Source: Fulvimarina sp039652615
GTDB lineage: Bacteria > Pseudomonadota > Alphaproteobacteria > Rhizobiales > Rhizobiaceae
Reading direction: 5' to 3'
NCBI RefSeq assembly: GCF_039652615.1
Contig: NZ_JBDJAC010000002.1
Span: 248,001 to 312,000 of the forward strand
Length of the DNA stretch: 64,000 bases
Below, in pieces: positions 38,683 to 47,275 of this stretch (position 1 is the first letter of the stretch; the number at the start of each line of letters is the position of its first letter). The notes below the pieces were generated by a model. The model searched no databases. It was given only the letters and a program-made list of their open reading frames with translations, and was not told the DNA's origin. Position numbers and translations under genes: made by a program.

Positions 38683-38699
38683 TTTAGACGAATTCTAAA
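38683..38699. promoter_or_regulatory. Irr-type iron control element (ICE box)
   Basis: TTTAGACGAATTCTAAA matches the rhizobial Irr consensus TTTAGAA-N3-TTCTAAA at 13 of 14 fixed positions and is flanked by a further CAG/CTG pair, giving a 9-bp perfect dyad. It ends 28 bp before the ATG at 38727, a position suited to repression. Irr is the haem/iron-responsive regulator of Rhizobiales. Confidence 0.7.
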
Positions 38700-38726
38700 C
38701 TGGCAGATCACAAGCCGGTTCCGATC

Positions 38727-39227
38727 ATGACAGCCACAGCTCGCACCTTCGCGTCTTTTCTGGACACAGCCCCGGAAGAGGCCGTCGTCATCCCGTTCGG
38801 CAAGCGCAGCTGTCCGACTGTCGAAACTCGCGCGAGCGACCTGTCCGAGAGCGATCGCGATCTCCTCAACCGTCTCCGCTGGCTCGCCTTGAAAAGCCGG
38901 CTCCAGCCGAAGCCCGAGATCGAGCGTGCCTGCCTGATGCTCGCCGGAAAGGAACCCCGCGCCATCGAAACCGTGTCGAACGCGTTTTTCCGAGGCCTCT
39001 CGAAACACGGCACGATCACGCTGGAGTTTTACCGTCCCGGCACGCGCTGGCCTTCGAGTGACGAGATCTGGCTCTTGCGGCTTCTTGCCGCGTTCCGCCA
39101 GGGCCGGGAAAAGGAAGGCGCAGCCCTCGTCACATGGCGCATCGAACCGAGAGGCCGTCGGTGGTTGCGCTTTCTCGCAGCGTCGCTGGCCGAGCTCGCA
39201 ACGCCTGCCCACTCGGCCGACGCCTGA
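38727..39227 (+). CDS. Hypothetical protein preceded by an iron box
   Basis: A 166-residue, probably cytoplasmic protein with no signal peptide or membrane segment. Recognisable stretches include ESDRDLLNRLRWLALKSRLQPKPEIERACLMLAG and DEIWLLRLLAAFRQGREKEGAALVTWRIEPRGRRWLRFLAASLAELA. Its length and regular helical character suggest a small regulatory or stress protein, but I do not recognise a family. The Irr-type box lies 28 bp upstream of the start, so it is probably iron- or haem-regulated. It is divergent from the DUF1289 gene and upstream of lrgA. Confidence 0.8.
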   Translation: MTATARTFASFLDTAPEEAVVIPFGKRSCPTVETRASDLSESDRDLLNRLRWLALKSRLQPKPEIERACLMLAGKEPRAIETVSNAFFRGLSKHGTITLEFYRPGTRWPSSDEIWLLRLLAAFRQGREKEGAALVTWRIEPRGRRWLRFLAASLAELATPAHSADA

Positions 39228-39369
39228 GCGATCGGGACCTCGTCCCGCAATTCGCCTCTGGTTGCGCCGAGTTCACGTAGCGTTTGATCGGACAGCGGCC
39301 CTTTAACTCTTTCCGCTCGCGCCGTAGCAGCTATTCTCTCGCCCATGATCGCGAGTCGCTTATCTCACG

Positions 39370-39750
39370 GTGATACGCTTGCTTAGGGCGCTCACCGGAA
39401 TTCTTCTGTGCCAGCTCGTCGGCGAGGCTCTCGTCGCCGCAACGGGGCTTCCGCTTCCGGGCCCCGTCATCGGCATGGCGCTTCTGTTCACGGTCTTCGC
39501 CGTCAGGGGCGGCATTCCCGACTCCATCGCCACCGTGGGCGACGGCCTTCTGGGCAATCTCGCCGTCCTCTTCGTGCCGGCTGGCGTCGGCATCATGCAG
39601 CACACGAGCCGGCTAGGGTCGGAAGGCCTCCAGCTCGGGGGAACGCTGCTCGCCTCAACGCTCATCACCATCGGCGTCACCGCCCTCGCCATGCGGTTCT
39701 TCATGAAGGACAAAGCACCTCAAAACGCCCAGGAGAGCGAGGATGACTGA
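39370..39750 (+). CDS. lrgA: CidA/LrgA family holin-like protein
   Basis: A 126-residue inner-membrane protein with about four hydrophobic helices, typical of the LrgA/CidA family: LCQLVGEALVAATGLPLPGPVIGMALLF, then NLAVLFVPAGVGIMQH. The start is a GTG at 39370. The family acts with LrgB in membrane permeability, cell lysis control or small-molecule (pyruvate/glycolate-type) transport. It overlaps lrgB by 8 bp, so the two are co-transcribed and translationally coupled. Confidence 0.92.
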   Translation: MIRLLRALTGILLCQLVGEALVAATGLPLPGPVIGMALLFTVFAVRGGIPDSIATVGDGLLGNLAVLFVPAGVGIMQHTSRLGSEGLQLGGTLLASTLITIGVTALAMRFFMKDKAPQNAQESEDD

Positions 39751-40462
39751 GGAGATCACCGACATCTGGGTCTATCTCGCGACGAGCCCCCTCCTTGCCC
39801 TCACGCTGACCCTCGTCGCCTATCAGATTGTCCAGGACATCTGGACGCGAATCGGCAGGCCGGCCCTCTTGAACCCGGTGCTCGTCTCGGTGCTCATCAT
39901 CGTCGGTGTTCTCACAGCAACCGGCACTTCCTACGATACCTATTTCGAAGGCGCCCAGTTCATTCACTTCCTGCTCGGCCCTGCGACGGTCGCCCTCGCG
40001 ATTCCGCTTTATCGCCAGTTCGAACGAATCAAGGCGAACAAGCTCGCGATTGCCGCAAGCCTTGGTATCGGTTCGGTGACGGGCATCGCGAGCGGGCTTT
40101 TGTGCGCGGGCCTCTTCGGCATCGATCAGACGGGTTTCGTCTCCATCGCGCCGAAATCGGTGACGGCTCCGGTCGCCATGGGCATCGTCGAGCGGATCGG
40201 CGGCCTGCCTTCGCTCACCGCCGTCCTCGTGATCGTCACGGGCATCATCGGCGCGGCCCTTGGACCTTCGATGCTCAATCTCTTGGGTGTGAAGGATGCG
40301 CCGGCGCGCGGCATGGGGATGGGCGTCGGCTCGCACGGCATAGGCACTGCACGAGCGCTTCAGGAAAGTGAGGCGGCCGGCGCGTTCTCCGGACTTGCCA
40401 TGGGGCTGAACGCGCTTGCGACGGCGATCCTCGTACCGCTCGTCTTCTGGCTTTTCTTTTAA
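39743..40462 (+). CDS. lrgB: LrgB family membrane protein
   Basis: A 239-residue integral membrane partner of LrgA. Landmarks are the strongly hydrophobic body with FLLGPATVALAIPLYRQ, the highly conserved SIAPKSVTAPVAMGI, and the C-terminal GVGSHGIGTARALQESEAAGAFSGLAMGLN. Start and lrgA stop overlap by 8 bp. The pair is a self-contained operon between the iron-box gene and yqeY. Related plant PLGG1 moves glycolate/glycerate, so small-acid transport is possible here (inference). Confidence 0.94.
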   Translation: MTEEITDIWVYLATSPLLALTLTLVAYQIVQDIWTRIGRPALLNPVLVSVLIIVGVLTATGTSYDTYFEGAQFIHFLLGPATVALAIPLYRQFERIKANKLAIAASLGIGSVTGIASGLLCAGLFGIDQTGFVSIAPKSVTAPVAMGIVERIGGLPSLTAVLVIVTGIIGAALGPSMLNLLGVKDAPARGMGMGVGSHGIGTARALQESEAAGAFSGLAMGLNALATAILVPLVFWLFF

Positions 40463-40573
40463 AAACGATCGCCAGAGATGCGACTGCCTACAGCATCATA
40501 GGGTTTGGGATGGCGATATGCTGCCACATGCCTCGATAGCGCGACGGGAGGTTTCTCCTCTCCCCGGCAAGCT

Positions 40574-41023
40574 TCAGCGCAACATGCCTTTCACGACGGT
40601 CGAGGCCTTGGTGAAATCCATCTGGCCCGGATAGCGCTGTTTCAGCTTGTTCATACAGCGGCCGACATCGCGAAGGCCCTTGGCATCGATATCTTCGACT
40701 GCCGAGCGGCAAGCCTGCTGCATGGCGCTCTCGTCGAGCTGGGCGGGCAGGAAGTCCTCGATAACCTTGATTTCCTCGCGCTCCTGTTCGGCAAGTTCCA
40801 GGCGGCCATTCTCCTCGTAGCTCCGCGCGGATTCGATCCGCTGGCGGCGCATGGTGACGAGAATGTTCAGGATATCGTCGGTATCCACAGGATCGCGGCC
40901 CGCTTCGCGGTTCGCCTCATCGCGGTCCTTCACAGCGGCCTTGATGAGGCGAAGAATGGATACACGGGTCTTGTCGCCCTCGTCCTGCGCTTTGGTCAAA
41001 GCTTCAGAAATCGTCTCGCGCAT
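40574..41023 (-). CDS. yqeY: YqeY/GatB-domain protein
   Basis: A 149-residue protein of the YqeY family, related to the tRNA-binding tail domain of GatB. The N-terminal helix bundle reads MRETISEALTKAQDEGDKTRVSILRLIKAAVKDRDEA. It is followed by DILNILVTMRRQRIESARSYEENGRLELAEQEREEIKVIEDFLPAQL and a C-terminal DVGRCMNKLKQRYPGQMDFTKASTVVK. The start at 41023 (MRETIS) is preferred to a GTG at 41035. Its cellular role is unclear; it is commonly adjacent to dnaG in alphaproteobacteria. It is divergent from carA. Confidence 0.92.
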   Translation of the reverse strand: MRETISEALTKAQDEGDKTRVSILRLIKAAVKDRDEANREAGRDPVDTDDILNILVTMRRQRIESARSYEENGRLELAEQEREEIKVIEDFLPAQLDESAMQQACRSAVEDIDAKGLRDVGRCMNKLKQRYPGQMDFTKASTVVKGMLR

Positions 41024-41406
41024 TGCGCATTTCACTTTCGAACGTGGGTACCGTGGCGGTCCGAGGATCGGAAAAGCCCGCGGCGGGACTCAGGATGTTA
41101 CGCTAACCGGCTGTCCATGCAACGGGGATTCCGTTGTTCGGTCACAGTATCGTCATTATGTTGCGTCTGTGCATGAACAACCCGCACCGGAGGGCGCTTT
41201 CGGCGTGTTTATCCGGTGGAATTACGGTTCGTACAGGCAATCGATGCTTGCAGCCCATGGCGGCTGCCCTATAGAGAAGCCCAGAATGCAACGCAAGCGC
41301 CTTTACCTGGAAGACGGCCCGCAGGCTGAGCCTCGCTGAACGCTTCCCTAAGATGGCGAGCCTCAAGGCGTTTTTCTAGAAAGAGACCGGATCAGGAGAC
41401 CCGAAT
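41024..41406. other. Divergent region between yqeY and carA
   Basis: About 380 bp carrying both promoters. No stable gene was seen. A 17-codon frame at 41286-41339 (MQRKRLYLEDG...) could be an upstream leader peptide for carA, but has no supporting pattern. Confidence 0.4.
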
Positions 41407-42594
41407 ATGAGCGAGGGATGGACGAAACGCGTGACCACCGGACTGCTCGTTCTGGCGGATGGCACGGTGATCGAGGGCTTCGGCCTTGGCGCCGAAGGGG
41501 CGATCGAGGGCGAAGTCTGCTTCAACACAGCGCTCACCGGCTATCAGGAGATCCTCACCGATCCGTCCTATGCCCAGCAGATCGTCACCTTCACCTTCCC
41601 GCATATCGGAAATGTCGGCGCGAACGCGGAAGACCACGAAGATTTCTCTCCCCTCGGCAATGCCGGCGCGGTCGGCGCGATCCTGCGCGCGGAGGTAACC
41701 GAGCCCTCGAATTATCGCTCGGCCGGCCGGCTCGAGGAATGGCTGAAACAGCGCGGTATCATCGCTCTCTCAGGGATCGACACGCGGGCCTTGACCGCAT
41801 CGATCCGCGAGAATGGCATGCCGAACGCGGTGATCGCCCACGATCCGAACGGCCAGTTCGACATTGAGGCGCTGAAAAAGCGCGCACGCGAATGGGCTGG
41901 CATAGACGGTACGGACATCGCGAAGCTCGTCGCCACCACGAAAAGCTCCATCTGGACCGAGAAGCCTTGGCTGTGGGGCGATGAAAAGGCGGCGGAGACG
42001 CCGGCCCGCTACAAGATCGTCGCGGTCGATTACGGTGCCAAGCGCAACATCTTCCGTCTGCTTGCCGGCCACGGCGCCGAGGTGACCGTCGTGCCGCCGA
42101 CGACGAGCGCGAAAGAGATTCTCGCCATGGATCCTGATGGCGTCTTCCTGTCGAACGGCCCCGGCGATCCGGCTGCGACGGGCATTTATGCGGTCAAGGA
42201 GATCCAGGAGCTTGTGGAGGCCGGTATCCCGCTCTTCGGCATATGCCTCGGCCACCAGCTTCTTGCTCTCGCACTGGGCGCCGAGACGAAGAAGATGCAT
42301 CAGGGCCACCATGGCGCGAACCATCCGGTGATGGACTACACCACCGGCAAGGTGGAAATCGTGTCGATGAATCACGGCTTCGCGGTTGCCGCCGATACCC
42401 TTCCGGACGGCGCCACGGAGACCCACCGCTCGCTCTTCGATGGCTCGAACTGCGGCCTGCAGCTGAAAGAGAAACCCGTCTTCTCCGTCCAGCATCACCC
42501 GGAGGCCTCACCCGGCCCGCAGGACTCGCACTACCTCTTTCAGCGCTTCTTCGACATGATCGACAGCCATCAGGGCAAACGAAACGCGGCCTGA
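41407..42594 (+). CDS. carA: Carbamoyl-phosphate synthase small chain
   Basis: The glutaminase subunit supplying ammonia for carbamoyl phosphate (pyrimidines and arginine). The 395-residue protein has the CarA-specific N-terminal domain (LVLADGTVIEGFG...GYQEILTDPSY). The class I amidotransferase triad follows: nucleophile Cys in FGICLGHQLLAL, and His and Glu in FSVQHHPEASPGP. The ATG at 41407 follows AGGAGA with 8-nt spacing. carB lies 1 kb downstream in the same direction but is separated by a small divergent gene pair and a terminator. Confidence 0.97.
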   Translation: MSEGWTKRVTTGLLVLADGTVIEGFGLGAEGAIEGEVCFNTALTGYQEILTDPSYAQQIVTFTFPHIGNVGANAEDHEDFSPLGNAGAVGAILRAEVTEPSNYRSAGRLEEWLKQRGIIALSGIDTRALTASIRENGMPNAVIAHDPNGQFDIEALKKRAREWAGIDGTDIAKLVATTKSSIWTEKPWLWGDEKAAETPARYKIVAVDYGAKRNIFRLLAGHGAEVTVVPPTTSAKEILAMDPDGVFLSNGPGDPAATGIYAVKEIQELVEAGIPLFGICLGHQLLALALGAETKKMHQGHHGANHPVMDYTTGKVEIVSMNHGFAVAADTLPDGATETHRSLFDGSNCGLQLKEKPVFSVQHHPEASPGPQDSHYLFQRFFDMIDSHQGKRNAA

Positions 42595-42623
42595 CCACGC
42601 AGCGGGTCTTCGCAATCCAAACG

Positions 42624-42663
42624 AAAACGGGCACCGGCTTGTCGCCGATGCCCGTTTTTTTTT
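42624..42663 (+). terminator. Rho-independent terminator of carA
   Basis: An ACGGGCACCGGC/GCCGATGCCCGT stem (one mismatch) with loop TTGTC is followed by nine T. It lies 30 bp after the carA stop. Confidence 0.9.
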
Positions 42664-42701
42664 GCGTCTCTATATTTCAGTGTCCGCAGCGATGTGCCGC
42701 T

Positions 42702-42854
42702 TTACGCAGCCCGGATCTTGATGAGGCCGAAACGGGCCAGAAATCTCTTCACGGAGCGGCGAAATCCGCAATGAGCTGTCGCATACTGATGCATGTCGTG
42801 ACGGCCACGTTCTCCGCCACAGGAAGCGCGGGCGACGATGATATCTGCAAGCAT
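42702..42854 (-). CDS. Small Arg-rich DUF1127-like protein
   Basis: A 50-residue frame (MLADIIVARASCGGERGRHD...FRRSVKRFLARFGLIKIRAA) with GGGAG 8 nt upstream of the ATG at 42854. The basic, amphipathic C-terminal half with RSVKRFLARFGL resembles short DUF1127-type proteins of Rhizobiales, although the YRRT-like signature is not exact. In Brucella and Agrobacterium such small genes are targets of the LsrB/VtlR regulator, whose likely gene is also in this window. It is divergent from the XRE gene across two operator-like palindromes. Confidence 0.7.
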   Translation of the reverse strand: MLADIIVARASCGGERGRHDMHQYATAHCGFRRSVKRFLARFGLIKIRAA

Positions 42855-42974
42855 TATTATTTCTCCCATTATCGTATTGTTTTAGCTTAGCGGATGCAGC
42901 TTGAGCGAGCGTCGCAGGCCGATGATCCGCGCGGGCATCCAGAAGCCATATCGCCGTGATTCTCTTATAATAAG

Positions 42975-42989
42975 GCGCACTTGGTGCGC
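42975..42989. promoter_or_regulatory. Operator-like palindrome 1
   Basis: A perfect dyad GCGCAC-TTG-GTGCGC in the divergent region between the small Arg-rich gene and the XRE regulator. Its centre is 33 bp from palindrome 2. Confidence 0.6.
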
Positions 42990-43007
42990 ACTTTCAAGGG
43001 GATAAAA

Positions 43008-43022
43008 GCGCACCATGTGCAT
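43008..43022. promoter_or_regulatory. Operator-like palindrome 2
   Basis: A near-perfect dyad GCGCAC-CAT-GTGCAT with the same half-site as palindrome 1, on the same helical face if 33 bp is taken as three turns. Confidence 0.55.
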
Positions 43023-43169
43023 TTTTTGCGCGGCGAACCGTCCCGCTTAAAGCATTTGTCCCAATTGATCTGATAGGGACCGCGACCGCGATTGCCGAGC
43101 TGAGCTTGCGGTTGACAAGACCGCTTTGGCGGAGAATGGCTCACACATGGATGACAGACGGAGTTGCCG

Positions 43170-43421
43170 ATGACGCCCGCAGCGTTCAAAGCCTGGCGCA
43201 AGGATATTGGCCTGAAGCAGAAGGATGCTGCCGAGAAGCTGGGCCTCAAGAAGCGCGTCATCCAGTATTATGAAAAAGGCGCCCGCGGCGGAAAGAACGT
43301 CGAGATTCCGAAAACCGTGGAACTTGCCTGTTTCGCGCTCTCGATGGGCGTCGAGTCTTACGACGGCAGACCGCTGCCGGGCGTTGCCGAGGTCTCGAAG
43401 GCAAGGTCTGGGAGTTCGTAA
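43170..43421 (+). CDS. XRE-family transcriptional regulator
   Basis: An 83-residue DNA-binding protein that is almost only a helix-turn-helix: FKAWRKDIGLKQKDAAEKLGLKKRVIQYYEKGARGGKNVEIPKTVELACFALSMGV. The ATG at 43170 has GGAG 7 nt upstream; an in-frame TTG two codons earlier is ignored. Two GCGCAC-N3-GTGCRY palindromes lie 150-190 bp upstream and are plausible operators for it (inference). It is divergent from the small Arg-rich gene and 206 bp upstream of carB. Confidence 0.88.
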   Translation: MTPAAFKAWRKDIGLKQKDAAEKLGLKKRVIQYYEKGARGGKNVEIPKTVELACFALSMGVESYDGRPLPGVAEVSKARSGSS

Positions 43422-43627
43422 GCGCTCATGGCGCGCTGAGAGTCTTGTCGATCTCGAGTGCAGTTCAGCAAATGCGCGCAGGTTTCCCCTTCCCTCGCAG
43501 CGACCTCTTCCCTATAAGGCGGCCTCAGCCTGAAGACTCAATTTGCGACTGGTCAAACCGCGCGGCTTTCATGACGAAAGCGCCGGATGGCCGGTCTTCG
43601 CACGCCGACAAGATGGACCGAACCGCC

Positions 43628-46600
43628 ATGCCCAAACGCACAGATATCAAATCGATCCTCGTCATCGGCGCCGGCCCCATCATCATCGGACAGGCTTGTG
43701 AGTTCGATTACTCCGGCACCCAGGCCTGCAAGGCGCTGAAAGCCGAGGGTTACCGAATCATCCTCGTCAACTCGAACCCAGCGACGATCATGACCGATCC
43801 CGATCTCGCCGACGCCACCTATATCGAGCCGATCACGCCGGAAGTCGTCGCCAAGATCATCGAGAAGGAGCGGCCGGACGCGCTGCTGCCGACCATGGGC
43901 GGCCAGACCGCGCTCAACACCGCGCTGTCCCTCCAGCGGATGGGCACGCTGGATCGCTATCATGTGGAGATGATCGGCGCGAACGCCGCCGCCATCGACA
44001 AGGCCGAGGACCGCGCGCTCTTCCGCGAGGCGATGGCCAAGATCGGCCTCGAAACCCCGCGCTCGGTTCTCGCCAATGCCGCCGTCCCCAAGGCGCAGGA
44101 CCGCAAGGTGCACGAGGAAAAGCGCACCGTCATCCGCGCCGAACATGCCGATGACGAGGACGCACGCAACGCCGCCCTCGACAGGCTGGAAGCCGAGTGG
44201 AATCTCGGCGAGAGCGACCGCAAGCAGCGCTATATGACGCATGCCTTGGCCGCTGCCGCCCAGGCACTTGACGAAGTCGGCCTGCCCGCCATCATCCGGC
44301 CGTCCTTCACGCTCGGCGGCACGGGCGGCGGCATCGCATACAACCGGCAGGAATTCTTCGAAATCGTCGAGAACGGGCTCGATGCCTCGCCGACGACGGA
44401 AGTGCTGATCGAGGAGTCCGTCCTCGGCTGGAAGGAATACGAGATGGAGGTGGTCCGCGATCGGGCGGACAATTGCATCATCATCTGTTCCATCGAGAAC
44501 GTCGATCCGATGGGTGTCCATACGGGCGATTCGATCACCGTCGCGCCGGCACTGACACTGACGGACAAGGAATACCAGATCATGCGCAACGCCTCGATCG
44601 CGGTGCTGCGCGAGATCGGGGTGGAGACTGGCGGGTCCAACGTCCAGTTTGCCGTGAACCCGGAAACCGGCCGCCTTGTCGTCATCGAGATGAATCCGCG
44701 CGTCTCGCGCTCGTCCGCTCTCGCCTCGAAGGCGACCGGCTTCCCAATCGCCAAGGTCGCGGCGAAGCTTGCCGTCGGCTATACGCTGGACGAGCTCGAA
44801 AACGATATCACGGGCGGCGCGACGCCGGCCTCCTTCGAGCCGTCGATCGACTATGTCGTCACGAAGATCCCGCGCTTCGCCTTCGAAAAATTTCCCGGCG
44901 CCGCGCCGATCCTGACGACGGCGATGAAATCCGTCGGCGAGGTGATGGCGATCGGCCGGACTTTCGCCGAATCGCTGCAGAAGGCGCTTCGCGGCCTCGA
45001 AACCGGTCTGAACGGACTCGACGAAATCGCGATCCCCGATGCCGGTCAGGGCGACGACCTCAACGCGCTGCGCGCAGCCCTCGGCACGCCGACGCCGGAC
45101 CGGCTGCTGATGGTCGCCCAGGCCATGCGCATGGGCATGGACGACGAGGCGATCCACGCGGCCTGCAAGATCGACCGCTGGTTCCTCGCCCGCATTCGCT
45201 CGATCATCGATCTTGAAGCGAGAATCCGCGAGCACGGTCTTCCGCAGGATGCGGACAATCTGCGCTATCTGAAATCCTTCGGGTTCTCGGACGCCCGTCT
45301 TGCGACGCTCGCCGGCGTCAGCGAAGTCGAGGTCGCCGACAAGCGGCGCGAACTCGACGTCCATCCGGTGTTCAAGCGGATCGATACCTGTGCCGCCGAA
45401 TTCGCCTCGCCGACCCCTTACATGTACTCGACCTATGAGCGCCCCTTCGCAGGCAGCGTGCGGTCCGAGGCCGACATCACAGATGCGAGGAAGGTGGTGA
45501 TCCTCGGCGGCGGTCCGAACCGGATCGGCCAGGGCATCGAGTTCGACTATTGCTGCTGCCACGCCGCGTTCGCGCTTGGCGACGCCGGCTACGAATCGAT
45601 CATGATCAACTGCAATCCGGAAACGGTCTCGACGGATTACGACACGTCCGACCGGCTCTACTTCGAGCCGCTGACGGCCGAGGACGTGCTGGAGATCCTT
45701 TATGCCGAACAGACGAAGGGCACGCTGCACGGCGTCATCGTCCAGTTCGGCGGCCAGACACCGCTGAAGCTTGCGGAAGCCCTGGAGGCGGCCGGCATTC
45801 CGATCCTCGGTACCTCGCCGGACGCAATCGATCTTGCCGAAGACCGCGACCGGTTCCAGCAGCTCCTCAACAAGCTGAACCTGAAGCAGCCGAACAACGG
45901 CATCGCCCGCTCCTTCGAAGAGGCCAAGGCGATCGTGGAGCGGATCGGCTATCCGGTTGTGATCCGGCCGTCTTACGTCCTCGGCGGACGGGCCATGGAG
46001 ATCGTGCGCTCCGACCAGGGCTTCGAGCGCTACATGCGCGAGGCCGTCGTCGTATCCGGCAAGTCGCCGGTCCTCATCGACGGCTATCTGAAGGACGCGA
46101 TCGAGGTCGACGTCGATTGTCTCTGCGACGGCGAGGCAAGCTTCGTTGCCGGCATCATGGAGCATATCGAAGAAGCCGGCATCCACTCAGGCGACTCGGC
46201 CTGTTCGCTGCCGGTCCATTCCCTGTCGACGAAGATCACCGAGGAACTGGAACGCCAGACGCGGGAAATGGCCGTCGCACTGAAGGTCGGCGGTCTGATG
46301 AACGTCCAGTTCGCGATCCAGGGCGAGGATATCTTCGTTCTCGAAGTCAACCCGCGCGCCTCGCGCACGGTGCCCTTCGTCGCCAAGACGATCGGCCGGC
46401 CGATCGCCAAGATCGCGGCGCGCATCATGGCTGGCGAAGATCTCGATACGGCCTTCGCGGCCTATGGCGGCAAGCCGGATGTGAAGTCCCTTAAGCATAT
46501 CGCGGTCAAGGAGGCGGTGTTCCCGTTTTCCCGCTTTCAGGGTGTCGACACGCTGCTCGGGCCGGAAATGCGCTCGACGGGCGAGGTCATGGGACTTGCC

Positions 46601-47062
46601 AACGACTACGCGCTCGCCTTCGCCAAGAGCCAGCTCGGCGCAGGTGTGGACCTGCCGCGCGAGGGCACGGTCTTCGTTTCGGTGAAGGACGCCGACAAGG
46701 AACGTATCCTCCCAACGATCCGGCTTCTCAGCGAAATCGGCTTCTCCGTGATGGCGACGGGCGGCACACAGCGCTTCCTGACCGAAAACGGGATCGAAGC
46801 CGTGCGCGTGAACAAGGTTCTCGAGGGCCGTCCTCATATCGAGGACGCCATGCGCAACAGACAGGTGCAGCTGGTCTTCAATACCACGGAAGGCGCAAAG
46901 GCTCTATCGGACTCGCTGTCGCTAAGGCGCGCCGCCCTCCTCCACAAATTGCCCTATTACACCACGCTGGCCGGCATGGAAGCGGCCGCCCAGGCCGTTG
47001 GTGCCCTTAAGAAAGGCAATCTTGAAGTCAGGCCGCTTCAGTCGTATTTTACAGCTGCCTGA
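43628..47062 (+). CDS. carB: Carbamoyl-phosphate synthase large chain
   Basis: The synthetase subunit, 1144 residues, composed of two homologous ATP-grasp halves and a C-terminal MGS-like allosteric domain. Landmarks are SILVIGAGPIIIGQACEFDYSGTQA at the start, RPSFTLGGTGGGIAYN and VIEMNPRVSRSSALASKATG in half 1, and VVILGGGPNRIGQGIEFDYCCCH and RPSYVLGGRAMEIV in half 2. The final VMATGGTQRFLTENGI is the regulatory domain. About 50 extra residues near 150-200 (KVHEEKRTVIRAEHADDED...) match the longer rhizobial CarB type. The open frame extends upstream to 43445, but the MPKRTDIKS start fits the family. Confidence 0.97.
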   Translation: MPKRTDIKSILVIGAGPIIIGQACEFDYSGTQACKALKAEGYRIILVNSNPATIMTDPDLADATYIEPITPEVVAKIIEKERPDALLPTMGGQTALNTALSLQRMGTLDRYHVEMIGANAAAIDKAEDRALFREAMAKIGLETPRSVLANAAVPKAQDRKVHEEKRTVIRAEHADDEDARNAALDRLEAEWNLGESDRKQRYMTHALAAAAQALDEVGLPAIIRPSFTLGGTGGGIAYNRQEFFEIVENGLDASPTTEVLIEESVLGWKEYEMEVVRDRADNCIIICSIENVDPMGVHTGDSITVAPALTLTDKEYQIMRNASIAVLREIGVETGGSNVQFAVNPETGRLVVIEMNPRVSRSSALASKATGFPIAKVAAKLAVGYTLDELENDITGGATPASFEPSIDYVVTKIPRFAFEKFPGAAPILTTAMKSVGEVMAIGRTFAESLQKALRGLETGLNGLDEIAIPDAGQGDDLNALRAALGTPTPDRLLMVAQAMRMGMDDEAIHAACKIDRWFLARIRSIIDLEARIREHGLPQDADNLRYLKSFGFSDARLATLAGVSEVEVADKRRELDVHPVFKRIDTCAAEFASPTPYMYSTYERPFAGSVRSEADITDARKVVILGGGPNRIGQGIEFDYCCCHAAFALGDAGYESIMINCNPETVSTDYDTSDRLYFEPLTAEDVLEILYAEQTKGTLHGVIVQFGGQTPLKLAEALEAAGIPILGTSPDAIDLAEDRDRFQQLLNKLNLKQPNNGIARSFEEAKAIVERIGYPVVIRPSYVLGGRAMEIVRSDQGFERYMREAVVVSGKSPVLIDGYLKDAIEVDVDCLCDGEASFVAGIMEHIEEAGIHSGDSACSLPVHSLSTKITEELERQTREMAVALKVGGLMNVQFAIQGEDIFVLEVNPRASRTVPFVAKTIGRPIAKIAARIMAGEDLDTAFAAYGGKPDVKSLKHIAVKEAVFPFSRFQGVDTLLGPEMRSTGEVMGLANDYALAFAKSQLGAGVDLPREGTVFVSVKDADKERILPTIRLLSEIGFSVMATGGTQRFLTENGIEAVRVNKVLEGRPHIEDAMRNRQVQLVFNTTEGAKALSDSLSLRRAALLHKLPYYTTLAGMEAAAQAVGALKKGNLEVRPLQSYFTAA

Positions 47063-47136
47063 ATTCTCAAATGGCTTGTCGGCCCTGACCGGACCAGGGA
47101 ACGACGACACTTCCAAGTCCGTTCAGCCGGTTGGAG

Positions 47137-47159
47137 CCGGGCGATCATTTGTCGCCCGG
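47137..47159 (+). terminator. Possible terminator of carB
   Basis: A perfect 8-bp stem CCGGGCGA/TCGCCCGG with a 7-nt loop lies about 75 bp after the carB stop. It has only a weak T-rich tail. Confidence 0.45.
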
Positions 47160-47193
47160 TCCGGCCTGTCTTTGTATTCCCGGCAGCGCCGTT

Positions 47194-47199
47194 TTGACA
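47194..47199 (+). promoter_or_regulatory. Candidate greA -35 element
   Basis: TTGACA about 75 bp upstream of the greA ATG. A matching -10 (around ACGATAAG, 17-20 bp later) is weak. Confidence 0.4.
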
Positions 47200-47275
47200 T
47201 CGGCCGCGCCGGCACGAACGATAAGAAGGCGCGCCGGCACATCATGGCCGGCCGTATCGAAAGGTGGAGGCCGAT

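Noticed and set aside
41286..41339. Possible 17-residue upstream peptide before carA
   Set aside because: It has no codon bias toward arginine or pyrimidine control, no hairpin pair and no ribosome binding site; not separable from chance.
43553..46186. 877-codon minus-strand open frame over carB
   Set aside because: Antisense shadow of carB, with no family resemblance.
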